This document shows, one piece after another, positions 32,908 through 41,586 of a stretch of 64,000 nucleotides of DNA; within the stretch, counting starts at the first letter, position 1; the number at the start of each line of letters is the position of its first letter. The stretch is from Streptomyces alboflavus. GTDB lineage: Bacteria > Actinomycetota > Actinomycetes > Streptomycetales > Streptomycetaceae. The DNA lies in NCBI RefSeq assembly GCF_000716675.1, contig NZ_JNXT01000015.1, positions 1 to 64,000 of the forward strand. The letters are read 5' to 3'. The notes under the pieces were generated by a model. The model saw nothing but the letters and a program-made list of their open reading frames with translations. It was not told where the DNA came from and did no database searches. The translations under genes and the position numbers were made by a program.

Positions 32908-35328
32908 TCAGCGCCCGCGGACCTTCACCACTTTCAGGCCGGGCGCGCTGCGGATGTCCTTCTCGCAGAAGCGTGACGTCACCCAGCGCTCCTCGGAGTA
33001 GAGCCGCGTCTGGTCCCTGTAGTGCGGCGAGTTGGGGTTCGACGACTGCGAGTACGACAGCAGCGTACGGGCCTTGGGGCAGGATGAGTCGTCCCAGCCG
33101 ACGGCCTGGATGTGGCTGGATCCGTGCGCCACCTCCGTGTAGCCGCCACCCGGTGCGTTCCACCGCGGCTCGATCTTGTTCCAGACGCCGAGGGACTCGG
33201 TGCCGCCGTGGATCGGCAGCCGCTTTCCGTTCCGTACGACGAACTGGTGGTCCCCGAGCCGGGAGTCGAGCGGGATCCTCGCCGCCGTCAGCTCCGCCAC
33301 CGTGTCGGCGAGCGCTGTCGCGAAGCCGGGCACGCCGGTGTCGAGGGTGTTCGGGGTGCGCACCGGATCGGCGGCGGAGAAGGGCACCTTCCACAGCTGG
33401 GCGCCCGGCACCTTCGCTGTCAGGGCGCGCCAGAACCGGTCGAAGAGCAGCGCGCCTCTGCTCGACGTGTCCATGGTGCGGTCCCAGGACTTGATCACCC
33501 GGCAGGCCTCGGCCACGTCGACGGCCTTGCCGTCGGTGGTCCGCGCGGCCCCGGGCGGCAGCGCGGCGCAGGCGCGCGCCACGTCGGCGGCGGCCAGGTC
33601 GCCGGTCGGCGCGCGGTTCGAGAACTGCTGGCGCTGGAGGTCCCTGACCGTCAGGCCGCCGCGCCCGGCCATCGCCGCGACGTCCTCGACGGCGCCGCGG
33701 GTGCGCATCGAGCGCTGGGTGCCGATGGTGCCGAAGACCCGCTCGTACCCGGTCAGCGGCCGGTCGGCGTTGCTCAGCCAGGCGCTGTCGTTGGAGTTCT
33801 CGGCGTACGGGGCGTTCACCAGGGTCGGCATCCGCGACGGGCCGAAGGTGCCCGGCTGGATCGCGTCCTTGTCCTTGCCGAGGGCGCACTGCGAGCGGGA
33901 CCCGTCGAGGACGGCGACGCCCGCCGCCGGGTAGGTGGCCTTGCCGAGGGCGGTGGAGCAGCGCCCGACGAGGTCGTCGGTGAGCCGGGGCAGGACCTGC
34001 GACTGCGTGTACAGGGAGTTGCCGTGCCGGTCGGCGGCGACGGTGTTGACCCACGGCAGGCCCTGGGTGGAGCGCAGCGCGCGCTGGATGCCATGGGTCG
34101 AACGGGCCTGCCCGAAGCGGAGGTCGGCCTCGCCGACGCGCAGGTTGCGGGAGTTGGGGTCGTTGAGGGCGTACGCCGTCGTCTTCGTCCACGGCAGCGG
34201 AAGCTGGCCGCCGAGGGAGGTCACGACCGGGCCGAAGCGGGTCCAGTACTGGGTGCGGGTCACCGGGGGGCCGTCCTTCACCGGCACGGTCACGGTCCGC
34301 CGCGTCATCCGCTCGCGCTTGCCGTCCACGAGGTACGCGGTCGGGTCGGCGGGGTCCAGGGTCAGCTCGTGCACGTTGAAGGGGACGCCCGTCGCGACGG
34401 TGTGGCTCCACGCCACCTGGCCGTTGAAGCCGATGTTGATCACGGGGGTGCCGATGAGGGAGCCGCCCGACACGTTCAGCTCGCCGGGGATGGTCTGCTG
34501 CGACTGCCAGAAGCGCCGGGCGCCGTGCCAGGGGTAGTGCGGGTTGCCGAGGAGCAGGCCGCGGCCGTTGGCCGTGGTGCTGCCGTGGAAGGCGACGGCG
34601 TTGGAGCCCATGTCGGCGTTGCCGTCGGGGGAGACGAGGTCACGCGCCGCGGCGGCGGCCCGGCGGGGGTCCGGGGCCCGGCGGGTGGTGTCCGCGGCCG
34701 GCGGCGTGGCCCCGATGATGCCGTCGACGCCGCGGCCCTCGCCGCCGAGCACCGCCGCCGCGTAGGTGAGCCGCACTTGGTCGAGGGTGGTCGCCGGGCG
34801 CACCCAGTCGGCCTTCGCACACGCCGGGTCCGTGATCCGGTTCTGCTTGAGCCAGGCGTTGTAGCCCGCGGCGAACCCGCGCGCCAGCTCCTTGCTCTCC
34901 CGGCTCATGCCGAGCGGCGCGGACTGCTTGAACAGCCGCTCCACGGTGCCCTCTTGGCGTACGCCGCGGAAGTACTGGTCGCTCGCGAGATTCGTGGTGG
35001 CCGACGACAGCTCGCCGCCGGGGTCGCCGTCGGCGCCGAAGTAACGGGACCGCTCACCGCGCACGGTGGCGTACCCCTCGGCGAGCGTGCACACCTGGTC
35101 CGCGGCCTGGGCCCAGCCGGTGCCGAAGCCGAGGTCGGCGTAGTCGTCGGCGCGGATGTGCGGGATGCCGTACTCGGTGTAGCGGATCGTGGCGGACAGG
35201 CCGCCGCCGGACGGGCCGGCGTCGGGGGAGCGGTCGTCGTCGCGCGCGGACGCCATGGGCGAGAGCAGGGCCGAGGCGGTGAGGAGCGCGGCGCCCAGCG
35301 CCACGGCGGGTCTCGTGCGGATGCGCAT
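32908..35328 (-). CDS. Secreted penicillin-acylase-type N-terminal nucleophile hydrolase
   Basis: An 806-residue precursor. Residues 1-28 are a signal peptide, 29-241 the alpha chain with linker, and the beta chain begins at Ser242 in DMGSNAVAF, the autoprocessing site. Later landmarks are GLLLGNPHYPWHG, NIGFNGQVAWSHTVATG and NSNDSAWLSNADRP (catalytic Asn region). The layout matches aculeacin A acylase and AhlM-type acylases, which cleave long-chain amides such as cyclic lipopeptides, penicillin V or acyl-homoserine lactones. ATG 35328 follows GGGAGG. The enzyme is extracellular. It is divergent from an acyl-CoA synthetase, which could use a released fatty acid (inference). Confidence 0.92.
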   Translation of the reverse strand: MRIRTRPAVALGAALLTASALLSPMASARDDDRSPDAGPSGGGLSATIRYTEYGIPHIRADDYADLGFGTGWAQAADQVCTLAEGYATVRGERSRYFGADGDPGGELSSATTNLASDQYFRGVRQEGTVERLFKQSAPLGMSRESKELARGFAAGYNAWLKQNRITDPACAKADWVRPATTLDQVRLTYAAAVLGGEGRGVDGIIGATPPAADTTRRAPDPRRAAAAARDLVSPDGNADMGSNAVAFHGSTTANGRGLLLGNPHYPWHGARRFWQSQQTIPGELNVSGGSLIGTPVINIGFNGQVAWSHTVATGVPFNVHELTLDPADPTAYLVDGKRERMTRRTVTVPVKDGPPVTRTQYWTRFGPVVTSLGGQLPLPWTKTTAYALNDPNSRNLRVGEADLRFGQARSTHGIQRALRSTQGLPWVNTVAADRHGNSLYTQSQVLPRLTDDLVGRCSTALGKATYPAAGVAVLDGSRSQCALGKDKDAIQPGTFGPSRMPTLVNAPYAENSNDSAWLSNADRPLTGYERVFGTIGTQRSMRTRGAVEDVAAMAGRGGLTVRDLQRQQFSNRAPTGDLAAADVARACAALPPGAARTTDGKAVDVAEACRVIKSWDRTMDTSSRGALLFDRFWRALTAKVPGAQLWKVPFSAADPVRTPNTLDTGVPGFATALADTVAELTAARIPLDSRLGDHQFVVRNGKRLPIHGGTESLGVWNKIEPRWNAPGGGYTEVAHGSSHIQAVGWDDSSCPKARTLLSYSQSSNPNSPHYRDQTRLYSEERWVTSRFCEKDIRSAPGLKVVKVRGR

Positions 35329-35369
35329 CAAGCCTCCCAACTGGTCTCAGAGCGGTGGACGTTGGAGCG

Positions 35370-35381
35370 TACCAAGCGGTA
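35370..35381. promoter_or_regulatory. Possible operator in acylase / acyl-CoA synthetase promoter region
   Basis: TACC-AAGC-GGTA is a short dyad followed by GTATCTTG, in the middle of the 161-bp divergent region. It resembles half-sites of TetR-type fatty-acid repressors; the evidence is weak. Confidence 0.3.
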
Positions 35382-35489
35382 TGTATCTTGTCCCGAGCGC
35401 CTGACGTGGGGCGACGGTGCCTGACGTGAAGTCGACGCGCGGCGCGGGACCCTTGACCACCGGACCGGACCGCCCGCAGGATCACGCCC

Positions 35490-37034
35490 ATGACGGGTGA
35501 GAGCGGCAGGGCGACAGCGGGCGACGGCACGGCCACCGCGGCGGCGCGCGGCAGCACGGTCGACGGCGTCCTCAGGCGCAGCGCGCGCCGGACACCGGCC
35601 CGCACCGCACTGCGCTACGGCGACCGCGCCTGGACGTACGCCGAACTCGACGACGCCGTCTCCCGCGCGGCCGCCGTCCTGCGCGCCACCGGCCTCGACC
35701 GGGGCGACCGCGTCGGCGCCTACGCCCACAACTCGGACGCGTACCTCATCGGCTTCCTGGCCTGCGCCCGAGCGGGCCTCGTCCACGTCCCGGTCAACCA
35801 GAACCTCACCGGCGACGACCTCGCGTACATCGTCCGGCAGTCCGGCAGCACCCTCGTCCTCGCGGACCCCGACCTCGCGGGGCGCCTCCCCGACGGCGTG
35901 GCCGTCCTGCCGCTCAGGGACGCCGACGACGCGCTCCTCGCCCGCCTCGCGACCACCGCGCCCTACGACGGCCCCGCACCGGACGCCGAGGACCTCGTGC
36001 AGCTCCTGTACACCTCGGGCACCACGGCCGCCCCCAAGGGCGCCATGCTCACCCACCGGGCCCTCGTCCACGAGTACATGAGCGCCGTGCACGCCCTGGA
36101 CCTCAAGGAGTCCGACCGGCCGGTGCACTCCCTGCCGCTGTACCACTCGGCCCAGATGCACGTGTTCCTGCTGCCCTACCTGGCGGTCGGCGCCGAGAAC
36201 ACGATCCTCGACGCGCCCGACGCCGTGCGGATCTTCGACCTGGTGGCGGCGGGCCGCGCCGACAGCCTGTTCGCGCCGCCCACCGTGTGGATCGGCCTCT
36301 CGCAGCACGCCGAGTTCGCGACGCGCGACCTGAGCGCCCTGCGCAAGGCCTACTACGGCGCGTCGATCATGCCGGTGCCGGTCCTGGAACGGCTGCGCGC
36401 ACGCCTGCCCGGCCTCGCCTTCTACAACTGCTTCGGGCAGAGCGAGATCGGCCCGCTCGCCACCGTGCTCGGCCCGGACGAGCACGAGGGCCGCATGGAC
36501 TCCTGCGGGCGGCCCGTCCTGTTCGTCGAGGCACGGGTCGTCGACGAGGCGGGCAAGGAGGTGCCCGACGGCACCCGGGGCGAAGTGGTCTACCGCTCGC
36601 CGCAGTTGTGCGAGGGCTACTGGGACAAGCCGGAGGAGACCGCGGAGGCGTTCCGGGACGGCTGGTTCCACTCCGGCGACCTCGCGGTGCGGGACCCGGA
36701 GGGCTACTTCACGGTCGTCGACCGGGTGAAGGACGTCATCAACTCCGGCGGGGTCCTGGTCGCCTCGCGCCAGGTCGAGGACGCGCTCTACACCCACCCG
36801 GCCGTCGCCGAGACCGCCGTCGTCGGCCTGCCCGACGAGCGCTGGATCGAGGCCGTCACCGCCGTCGTCGTACGCGGCGGCGAGGTCAGTGAGGCCGAAC
36901 TGATCGCCCACGCCCGCGAACGCCTCGCGCACTTCAAGGCGCCCAAGCGCGTGGTGTTCGTGGACGCGCTGCCGCGCAACGCCAGCGGGAAGATCCTCAA
37001 GAGGGAGCTGCGGGACAGCCTCGGCTCGGAGTGA
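35490..37034 (+). CDS. Fatty acyl-CoA synthetase
   Basis: A 514-residue ANL ligase. LLYTSGTTAAPKGAMLTHRA (around residues 172-191) is the P-loop. NCFGQSEIGPLAT is A5, HSGDLAVRDPEGYFTVVDRVKDVINSGG spans A7-A8, and PRNASGKILKREL contains the A10 Lys. It is a typical medium/long-chain or aryl acyl-CoA synthetase of actinobacteria. There is no clear ribosome-binding site before ATG 35490. The 3' end with its stop codon is partly duplicated downstream. Divergent from the secreted acylase, with which it may share a regulator. Confidence 0.9.
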   Translation: MTGESGRATAGDGTATAAARGSTVDGVLRRSARRTPARTALRYGDRAWTYAELDDAVSRAAAVLRATGLDRGDRVGAYAHNSDAYLIGFLACARAGLVHVPVNQNLTGDDLAYIVRQSGSTLVLADPDLAGRLPDGVAVLPLRDADDALLARLATTAPYDGPAPDAEDLVQLLYTSGTTAAPKGAMLTHRALVHEYMSAVHALDLKESDRPVHSLPLYHSAQMHVFLLPYLAVGAENTILDAPDAVRIFDLVAAGRADSLFAPPTVWIGLSQHAEFATRDLSALRKAYYGASIMPVPVLERLRARLPGLAFYNCFGQSEIGPLATVLGPDEHEGRMDSCGRPVLFVEARVVDEAGKEVPDGTRGEVVYRSPQLCEGYWDKPEETAEAFRDGWFHSGDLAVRDPEGYFTVVDRVKDVINSGGVLVASRQVEDALYTHPAVAETAVVGLPDERWIEAVTAVVVRGGEVSEAELIAHARERLAHFKAPKRVVFVDALPRNASGKILKRELRDSLGSE

Positions 37035-37085
37035 CCGGGGGCCGTCGGGCGGCGGCGAGGAGTGGTGAGGGCCGTCGGGCGGCGG
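37031..37085. repeat. Stop-codon-spanning duplication after acyl-CoA synthetase
   Basis: GTGACCGGGGGCCGTCGGGC at 37031 (containing the TGA at 37032-37034) is repeated at 37065 as GTGAGGGCCGTCGGGCGGCG, a 4-bp shorter copy 34 bp on. Confidence 0.7.
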
Positions 37086-37108
37086 AGCCCGCTGACGGGG
37101 CTCCCGTG

Positions 37109-38065
37109 TCACGCCGTGCCCGCGTCGGGACCGTGGGCGGGCTGTTCGGGCAGCCAGTCCCTGGCGGGGTCGTACTCCAGCCACCGGCTCCGCCCCGCCT
37201 CCCCGGCACACGCGGCGGCGAGTCCGTCGAGGCCGGGGTGGGTGTTCCCGGTGCGCCACAGCAGGGACCACGCGTACAGCGGCGTGGGGTCGACCAGCGG
37301 GACGGAGCGCAGGCCGGGGACGTCCGGCAGGGGCACGTCGGCGGGCAGCAGGGAGAAGCGGCGCGGGTGAGCCGCCACCTCGGCGAGGAAGTGGGCGAGG
37401 CCCAGATTGACGCCGACGGCCCGCTCCCGGACGTCGAAGCGGTCGGCGAACCGGCGCAGGAAGTCCAGCCGGTCCAGGGCGCCGGGGGCCCACAGCACGC
37501 TGTCGCGCAGCTGACCGGGGCGCAGTGCCGGCTCGGCGGCGAGCGGATGGTCCGCGCTCAGGACGGCGTCGACGGGTTCGAGGCGGACCAGGCGGTGTGT
37601 CAGCTCGGCGGGCAGCGGCGGGTGGACCCGGCCGAAGGCCGCGTCGATGTCGCCGTGCAGGAGTGCGCCGAGCACCGTCGGCAGATCGCGCCCGTGGCCG
37701 AGCTCCAGCTCCTCGGTCCGTCCGGCGACGTGGGCCAGCGTCCGCATCGGCGCGTAGAGATGGCCCCAGACGTCGACGCGCAGCGGGCTGTCCTGCCGCG
37801 CCATCGCGGCCACCGCGTCGTCGGCGGCGCCGAGGGCCCGCCGCGCCGGTTCGAGGAAGCCGTGCCCCGCCTCGGTGAGCGCCACGCCGTGGCCGAGGCG
37901 CGCGAAGAGCTGCGCGCCGAGCAGCGACTCCAGCCGTCCGATCCGTTTGGACAGGGCCTGTTGCGTGATCGCCAGCTTCGCCGCGGCCCGTCCGAAGTGC
38001 AGCTCCTGGGCGGCGTGCACGAACGCACGCACCTGCGCCATGTCCAGATCCACGCCCATCACCAT
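37109..38065 (-). CDS. LysR-family regulator
   Basis: A 318-residue LysR-type regulator. The N-terminal winged HTH is FGRAAAKLAITQQALSKRIGRLE (about residues 24-46). The effector-binding domain follows with a typical RVDVWGHL start. It is divergent from a quinone oxidoreductase-type gene and sits beside a 7-3-7 inverted repeat, the usual LysR layout in which the protein activates the divergent operon in response to a substrate. The start is ATG 38065; ATG 38059 is equally possible, and neither has a clear ribosome-binding site. Confidence 0.9.
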   Translation of the reverse strand: MVMGVDLDMAQVRAFVHAAQELHFGRAAAKLAITQQALSKRIGRLESLLGAQLFARLGHGVALTEAGHGFLEPARRALGAADDAVAAMARQDSPLRVDVWGHLYAPMRTLAHVAGRTEELELGHGRDLPTVLGALLHGDIDAAFGRVHPPLPAELTHRLVRLEPVDAVLSADHPLAAEPALRPGQLRDSVLWAPGALDRLDFLRRFADRFDVRERAVGVNLGLAHFLAEVAAHPRRFSLLPADVPLPDVPGLRSVPLVDPTPLYAWSLLWRTGNTHPGLDGLAAACAGEAGRSRWLEYDPARDWLPEQPAHGPDAGTA

Positions 38066-38069
38066 AGGT

Positions 38070-38086
38070 GACAACCGATGGTTGTC
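38070..38086. promoter_or_regulatory. Probable LysR operator
   Basis: GACAACC-GAT-GGTTGTC is a perfect 7-3-7 inverted repeat, 5 bp upstream of the LysR start and 57 bp upstream of the divergent oxidoreductase gene. Confidence 0.65.
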
Positions 38087-38142
38087 GGACTTTCCGGTCC
38101 GTTGTTGGATCACCGGGCGGCCGGCGGGATTGCATCGTCGGC

Positions 38143-39066
38143 ATGCGAAGACTGATTCCCACGGGGGAGGCGGCGCGTCCGGTGGAGTTCACCGACGTCC
38201 CCCAGCCCGCACCGCAGGCCCATGAGGCACTGATCAAGGTCGAGGCGTTCGCGCCCAACCGGGGCGAGACATTCCTCCTGGAACGCCCCGGCCCCGGACC
38301 GCTGCCCGGCAAGGACATCGCGGGGCTCGTCGTCCAGGCCGCCGCGGACGGCTCGGGCCCCGGCGTCGGCACCCGCGTGGCCGGGCATCCACCACAGGGC
38401 GGCTGGGCCGAGTACGCCGCCGTCCCCACCCACTCCCTCGCCGTGCTCCCGGACGCGATCGACAGCACCCGGGCGGCGGCCCTGCCCCTGGCGGGCATCA
38501 CCGCGCTGCGCCTGCTGCGCGCGGCGGGCTCCCTGGCCGGCCGCCGGGTGCTCCTGACCGGCGCCTCGGGCGGTGTCGGCCACTACGTCACCGAGCTGGC
38601 CGCCGCGGCCGGGGCGGACCTCACCGTGGTGACGGCCACCCCGGAGCGCGGACGGCGGCTCGCCGACCTTGGCGCGGCCGAGGTGGTGCACGAGGTGGCG
38701 GCGGCCCAGGGGCCGTTCGACGTCGTCCTGGAGTCCACGGGCGGCCCGGAGCTGCCGACCGCCCTGTCCAAGGTGCGCCCGGGAGGCCTGCTCATCTGGT
38801 TCGGCCAGGCGAGCCGCACCCCGGTCAGCCTCGACTTCTTCGACCTCCTCGGCGGACCGGCGGGCGTCACGATCCAGCACTTCCACTACGCGGGCGCCCC
38901 CTACGGCCCCGACCTCGCCGCCCTGGTGCGCCTCGTGGAGCAGGGGCGGCTGCACCCCGAGATCGGCCGGGTCGCCGACTGGGACCAGACCGCCGACGTC
39001 CTGGTCGACCTGCGGGAGCGCCGCGTACGAGGCAAGGCCGTCCTCACGACGGGAGCCGCCCGATGA
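38143..39066 (+). CDS. Zinc-independent quinone oxidoreductase-type dehydrogenase (MDR)
   Basis: A 307-residue medium-chain dehydrogenase/reductase. The N-terminal GroES-like domain has FAPNRGETFLLERPGPGPLPGKDIAG and no zinc-ligand Cys cluster. The Rossmann motif is VLLTGASGGVGHYVTELAAAAGA (about residues 137-159). It resembles NADPH:quinone or enone reductases. It is the first gene of a tightly packed three-gene operon (ATGA overlaps) with an alpha/beta hydrolase and an SDR, controlled by the divergent LysR gene. Confidence 0.88.
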   Translation: MRRLIPTGEAARPVEFTDVPQPAPQAHEALIKVEAFAPNRGETFLLERPGPGPLPGKDIAGLVVQAAADGSGPGVGTRVAGHPPQGGWAEYAAVPTHSLAVLPDAIDSTRAAALPLAGITALRLLRAAGSLAGRRVLLTGASGGVGHYVTELAAAAGADLTVVTATPERGRRLADLGAAEVVHEVAAAQGPFDVVLESTGGPELPTALSKVRPGGLLIWFGQASRTPVSLDFFDLLGGPAGVTIQHFHYAGAPYGPDLAALVRLVEQGRLHPEIGRVADWDQTADVLVDLRERRVRGKAVLTTGAAR

Positions 39067-40193
39067 GCGCCGCCGCATGCTCCGCCGCCGCGCCCGACGC
39101 CGACTTCGCAGGTGCCAAGGCCGCCGCCGGTGATCTCGCTTCCACCGGGGCTGCCGCCGACTTCGCCGCCACGAGGGCCCCCGCCGACTTCGCCGCCGCG
39201 AAGGCTGCCGCCGACTTCGCCGCCGCCCAGTGGAGCCGCGCCACCGGAGCGGGCCTCGACCCGCACGAGTACCAGCGCGTCACCGGCGCCCTGGAGTCCG
39301 TGGCCGACTGGGGCCCGGCCTTCGACCGTGCCGGACGCGAGCACCTCCGGCGCGCGGCGGACGAGGGCTCCCCGCTGTCGGCGGGGGAGCGGCTGCTGAC
39401 GGCGGCGCGGTGGTTCCACGTCGCCACGCTGGCTCCGTTCGCCGGGGCCGAGCGGGCCGCGGCCGCGGCGGACGACGCGCTCGGCCGGGCGCTCGCCCTC
39501 CTCGAGCCCGATGCCCGGCGCGTGCGCGGCGCGGAGTTCACCGGCTGGCTGCGCGGCCCCGCGGACCCGGCGGGGACCGTGATCGTCGTCCCCGGCCTGG
39601 ACTCGGCCAAGGAGGAGTTCCTCGACCTCGTCTCCGCGCTCCTGGCCCGCGGCCTCGCGGTGTTCGCGATGGACGGACCCGGGCAGGGCGCGCTCGCCGC
39701 CACGACGACCGTGCGCGCCGACTACCACCGGGTCGTCGGCCGGGCCATCGACGCCCTCGGCGCCCCGCGCGTCGCCGTCGTCGGCCTCAGCCTGGGCGGC
39801 TACTACGCGGCCGAGACCGCCGCACGGGAGCCGCGCGTGGCCGCCGCCGCGACCGTCAGCGGCCCCTTCCGCCTCGACTGGGACGAACTTCCGGGCCCCG
39901 TACGGGACATCCTGACCCGGCGCGCCGGATCGGCCGAGGCCGCCCGCGCGTTCGCCCGGCAGGTGGACCTCTCCGACCTGGCGCCGCGCATCACGGCCCC
40001 GCTCCTGACCGTGGACGGCGGCCAGGACGTCATCCCCGGCGTGACGAACGGGCAACCGCTGGCCGGCCTCGCGCCGCACGGCGTCCACCTGTCCGTCCCG
40101 CACGGCGACCACCTCCTGGGCAACGCGCGCCCCGACTGGCTGCCCCACGTCGCGGACTGGATCACGCAAGCACTGACAGGGACACCGGCATGA
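39063..40193 (+). CDS. Alpha/beta hydrolase (FrsA/DHPON hydrolase-like)
   Basis: A 376-residue protein. Residues 1-58 are a low-complexity Ala/Asp/Phe-rich leader with tandem ADFAA units. A helical region and an alpha/beta-hydrolase core follow: VIVVPGLDSAKEEF has the oxyanion-hole region, VVGLSLGGYYAAE the nucleophile elbow Ser, TVDGGQDVIP the acid, and PHGDHLLGN the His. The layout resembles FrsA/2,6-dihydropseudooxynicotine hydrolase, which cleaves C-C bonds of diketones. That would fit an operon with two oxidoreductases (inference). It starts on the ATGA overlap with the preceding gene. Confidence 0.85.
   Translation: MSAAACSAAAPDADFAGAKAAAGDLASTGAAADFAATRAPADFAAAKAAADFAAAQWSRATGAGLDPHEYQRVTGALESVADWGPAFDRAGREHLRRAADEGSPLSAGERLLTAARWFHVATLAPFAGAERAAAAADDALGRALALLEPDARRVRGAEFTGWLRGPADPAGTVIVVPGLDSAKEEFLDLVSALLARGLAVFAMDGPGQGALAATTTVRADYHRVVGRAIDALGAPRVAVVGLSLGGYYAAETAAREPRVAAAATVSGPFRLDWDELPGPVRDILTRRAGSAEAARAFARQVDLSDLAPRITAPLLTVDGGQDVIPGVTNGQPLAGLAPHGVHLSVPHGDHLLGNARPDWLPHVADWITQALTGTPA
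39156..39236. repeat. 27-bp in-frame coding repeat, three copies
   Basis: Units at 39156, 39183 and 39210 encode ADFAATRAP, ADFAAAKAA and ADFAAAQWS. They lengthen the N-terminal leader of the hydrolase without changing frame. Confidence 0.85.
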
Positions 40194-40261
40194 ACGACCT
40201 CCCCGGCACGCACGGGAGCCCCGGCATGAACCACCTCCCCATAACGCACAGGAGCCCCGGC
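40187..40261. repeat. 36-bp tandem repeat multiplying an in-frame start codon
   Basis: Two 36-bp units (40187-40222 and 40223-40258) plus the start of a third each read GGCATGAAC. The unit ends in GGGAGCCCC or AGGAGCCCC, so each later ATG has a nearby ribosome-binding site. All three ATGs (40190, 40226, 40262) are in the same frame as the SDR gene. Confidence 0.9.
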
Positions 40262-41008
40262 ATGAACCGCTTCACCGGAAAGACCGCCCTCATCACCGGG
40301 GGCACCAGCGGCATGGGGCTCGCGACCGCGCGCCGCCTCGTCGCCGAAGGCGCCCACGTCGTCGTCACCGGCCGCACCCGCGCCCGCGTGGACGCGGCCG
40401 TCGCGGAACTCGGCCCGAACGCCTCGGGCGCCGTGGCCGACGTCGCCGAGCTCGGCGCGGTGGAGGCGCTGATGGACACGGTCCGGGACCGGCACGGCCG
40501 CCTCGACACCCTCTTCGCGAACGCGGGCACCGGCACCTTCCTGCCCTTCGAGGACATCACCGAGGCGGACTTCGACCACGCCGTCGACGTCAATCTCAAG
40601 GGCGTGTTCTTCACGGTCCAGAAGGCGCTGCCGCTGCTCGTGGACGGCGGCTCGGTCGTCGTCAACGCGTCCTGGACCCTGCACCGGGGCAACAGCGTCC
40701 TCACCCTGTACTCGGCGACCAAGGCCGCCGCGCACAACCTGGCCAGGACCCTCGCCGCGGGGCTCGCCCCGCGCGGCATCCGCGTCAACTCCGTCAGCCC
40801 CGGGTACATCGACACCCCCATGTACCCGGCGGCCTCGCTGAGTGCGACGGAAGCGGCGGCGGTGACCGGTCGGATCGTCGCCGGGCGCTTCGGCCGCCCC
40901 GAGGAGGTCGCGGCGGCCGTGGCGTTCCTCGCCTCGTCCGACGCGTCCTACGTCAACGGCCAGGACCTGATCGTCGACGGAGGTCTCGTCGGGGCCGTAC
41001 CCGCCTGA
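40262..41008 (+). CDS. Short-chain dehydrogenase/reductase
   Basis: A 248-residue SDR from the ATG nearest the Rossmann fold. The coenzyme motif is TGGTSGMG (residues 11-18), followed by NAG in LFANAGTG. The catalytic residues are Ser in VVVNAS and Tyr/Lys in YSATK, spaced as in classical SDRs. PGYIDTPMY is the usual C-terminal loop. Starting at 40190 or 40226 would add 24 or 12 residues. ATG 40190 overlaps the previous stop (ATGA), so it may be the coupled start. It is the last gene of the LysR-linked operon; the substrate is unknown. Confidence 0.92.
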   Translation: MNRFTGKTALITGGTSGMGLATARRLVAEGAHVVVTGRTRARVDAAVAELGPNASGAVADVAELGAVEALMDTVRDRHGRLDTLFANAGTGTFLPFEDITEADFDHAVDVNLKGVFFTVQKALPLLVDGGSVVVNASWTLHRGNSVLTLYSATKAAAHNLARTLAAGLAPRGIRVNSVSPGYIDTPMYPAASLSATEAAAVTGRIVAGRFGRPEEVAAAVAFLASSDASYVNGQDLIVDGGLVGAVPA

Positions 41009-41073
41009 CGGCGCTACCGTGGCCCGGAACGCCGAGACGCGAGGGACCCGTACCACCGAATTACCATGAACCG

Positions 41074-41586
41074 GTGGAAACAGTTCGAACAGCGCTCCCT
41101 CGGCCCCGCCGCCGCTCCCTGCACCTCGGCCTCGCGGTGGTCACCGTCACCCTGGGGCTCATCGCTCTGTTCGTGCTTCCCGGCGCCTACGCGCACTCGA
41201 CGAGCAGCGGCCGCACGGCCACGACCGTGCTCGCCGGGATCTGGCTGCCGACCGCCTTCTACGCGCTGAACCGTGCGTCGGGGACGACCACGCTCACCCC
41301 CGAGGGGATGCGGCTCAGGACGGCGGTGAGCCGACGCCTGATCCCGTGGCACACGGTCACCCGCATCGAGGCGGAACGACGTACGGGCCGCGGCGGCCGC
41401 TGCTGGTACGTGATCCGCGCGCACCTGGTCCAGGGCCGCCCCGTCGTCCTGCCCGGAGCCCTGTCCGAGCACCAGCAGGACGAGGCGTTCCGGGCCGCCC
41501 TGCACACGATCGACCGGTACCGCGCCCGACACTCGCCCCCGGCGGGAGCCCCCCTCACTTCCCCCGCAGATCCACGATCCGCTTGA
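41074..41586 (+). CDS. Membrane PH-domain protein (bPH6-like)
   Basis: A 170-residue protein with two transmembrane segments (about residues 19-40 and 49-66). A C-terminal bacterial PH-like domain follows, with TTTLTPEGMRLRTAVSRRLIPWHTVTRIE. Such small proteins are common in actinobacteria and have no defined role. It starts with GTG 41074 (residues VETVRTALP). Its last 32 bp overlap, on the opposite strand, the 3' end of the phenylacetate-CoA ligase gene, so the two converge. Confidence 0.8.
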   Translation: METVRTALPRPRRRSLHLGLAVVTVTLGLIALFVLPGAYAHSTSSGRTATTVLAGIWLPTAFYALNRASGTTTLTPEGMRLRTAVSRRLIPWHTVTRIEAERRTGRGGRCWYVIRAHLVQGRPVVLPGALSEHQQDEAFRAALHTIDRYRARHSPPAGAPLTSPADPRSA

